This document shows positions 64,000-64,000 of a stretch of DNA of 64,000 bases, piece after piece; positions within the stretch are counted from its first letter, which is position 1, and each line of letters begins with the position of its first letter. Position numbers and translations under genes: made by a program. Source of the DNA: Cellulophaga sp. RHA19 (GTDB lineage Bacteria; Bacteroidota; Bacteroidia; Flavobacteriales; Flavobacteriaceae). The notes under the pieces are model-generated. The model did not search any database. It was not told where the DNA came from and was given only the letters and a program-made list of their open reading frames with translations. The stretch is taken from positions 3,870,756 through 3,934,755 of the forward strand of contig NZ_PHUL01000001.1 of assembly GCF_002813425.1 (NCBI RefSeq), given 5' to 3'.

Positions 64000-64000
64000 G

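Overview
The window looks like chromosomal DNA of a low-GC, probably marine, member of the Flavobacteriaceae (Bacteroidota). The evidence is SusC/SusD outer-membrane pairs, TAnnTTTG-type -7 promoter elements, no Shine-Dalgarno usage, lipoproteins with loose lipoboxes, DUF5723 and DUF4494 family proteins, and a fused HPRT-adenylate kinase. I saw no rRNA, tRNA, CRISPR array, transposase or phage gene. The identification rests on reading the sequence only.

Layout. 0-3 kb (-): the str operon rpsL-rpsG-fusA (fusA runs off the left edge) with a clear promoter. 3-13 kb (+): two tandem SusC/SusD transporters whose outer borders (leader, signal peptide and N-terminal domain; stop codon and terminator) are nearly identical although their interiors have diverged. 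13-21.5 kb: rlmB, a rhomboid protease, rarA, a set of envelope proteins, a YjjG-like nucleotidase, a degenerate deacetylase-like protein and radC. 21.6-28 kb: a divergent Hsp70 with a small partner, a convergent one-TM protein, and mpl. 28-36 kb: a 2013-aa alpha-2-macroglobulin and a cardiolipin synthase that share an identical 15-mer at the same distance from their start codons.

36-38.6 kb (-) is the most interesting stretch. A LytS/LytTR-type kinase and regulator pair is preceded, on the same strand, by two unannotated 44-codon single-TM microprotein genes. Each microprotein gene has its own promoter carrying two CCGTT direct repeats 21 bp apart, with the proximal repeat exactly 41 bp from the -7 element. 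I propose a small autoregulated signalling unit: membrane kinase, LytTR regulator and two membrane microproteins.

38.6-48.4 kb is mostly housekeeping: DUF4136 lipoprotein, obg, an HPRT-adenylate kinase fusion, purK-purE, an M3 peptidase, DUF4494, a luciferase-like oxidoreductase and two small secreted proteins. 48.4-59.3 kb (-) is an accessory block: a 1663-aa DUF4132 protein, its small partner, a lipoprotein split by an in-frame stop, an endonuclease V-like protein, four uncharacterised envelope proteins and an LRR protein. 59.5-63.2 kb (+) is a GbsR/MarR-headed cluster (DoxX-like, DUF2071, methyltransferase, membrane protein, TIGR01777-like) with a perfect 9-bp inverted repeat at its promoter. 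The last 1.4 kb holds four apparent frameshifts in three consecutive genes, which suggests either local sequence error or decay.
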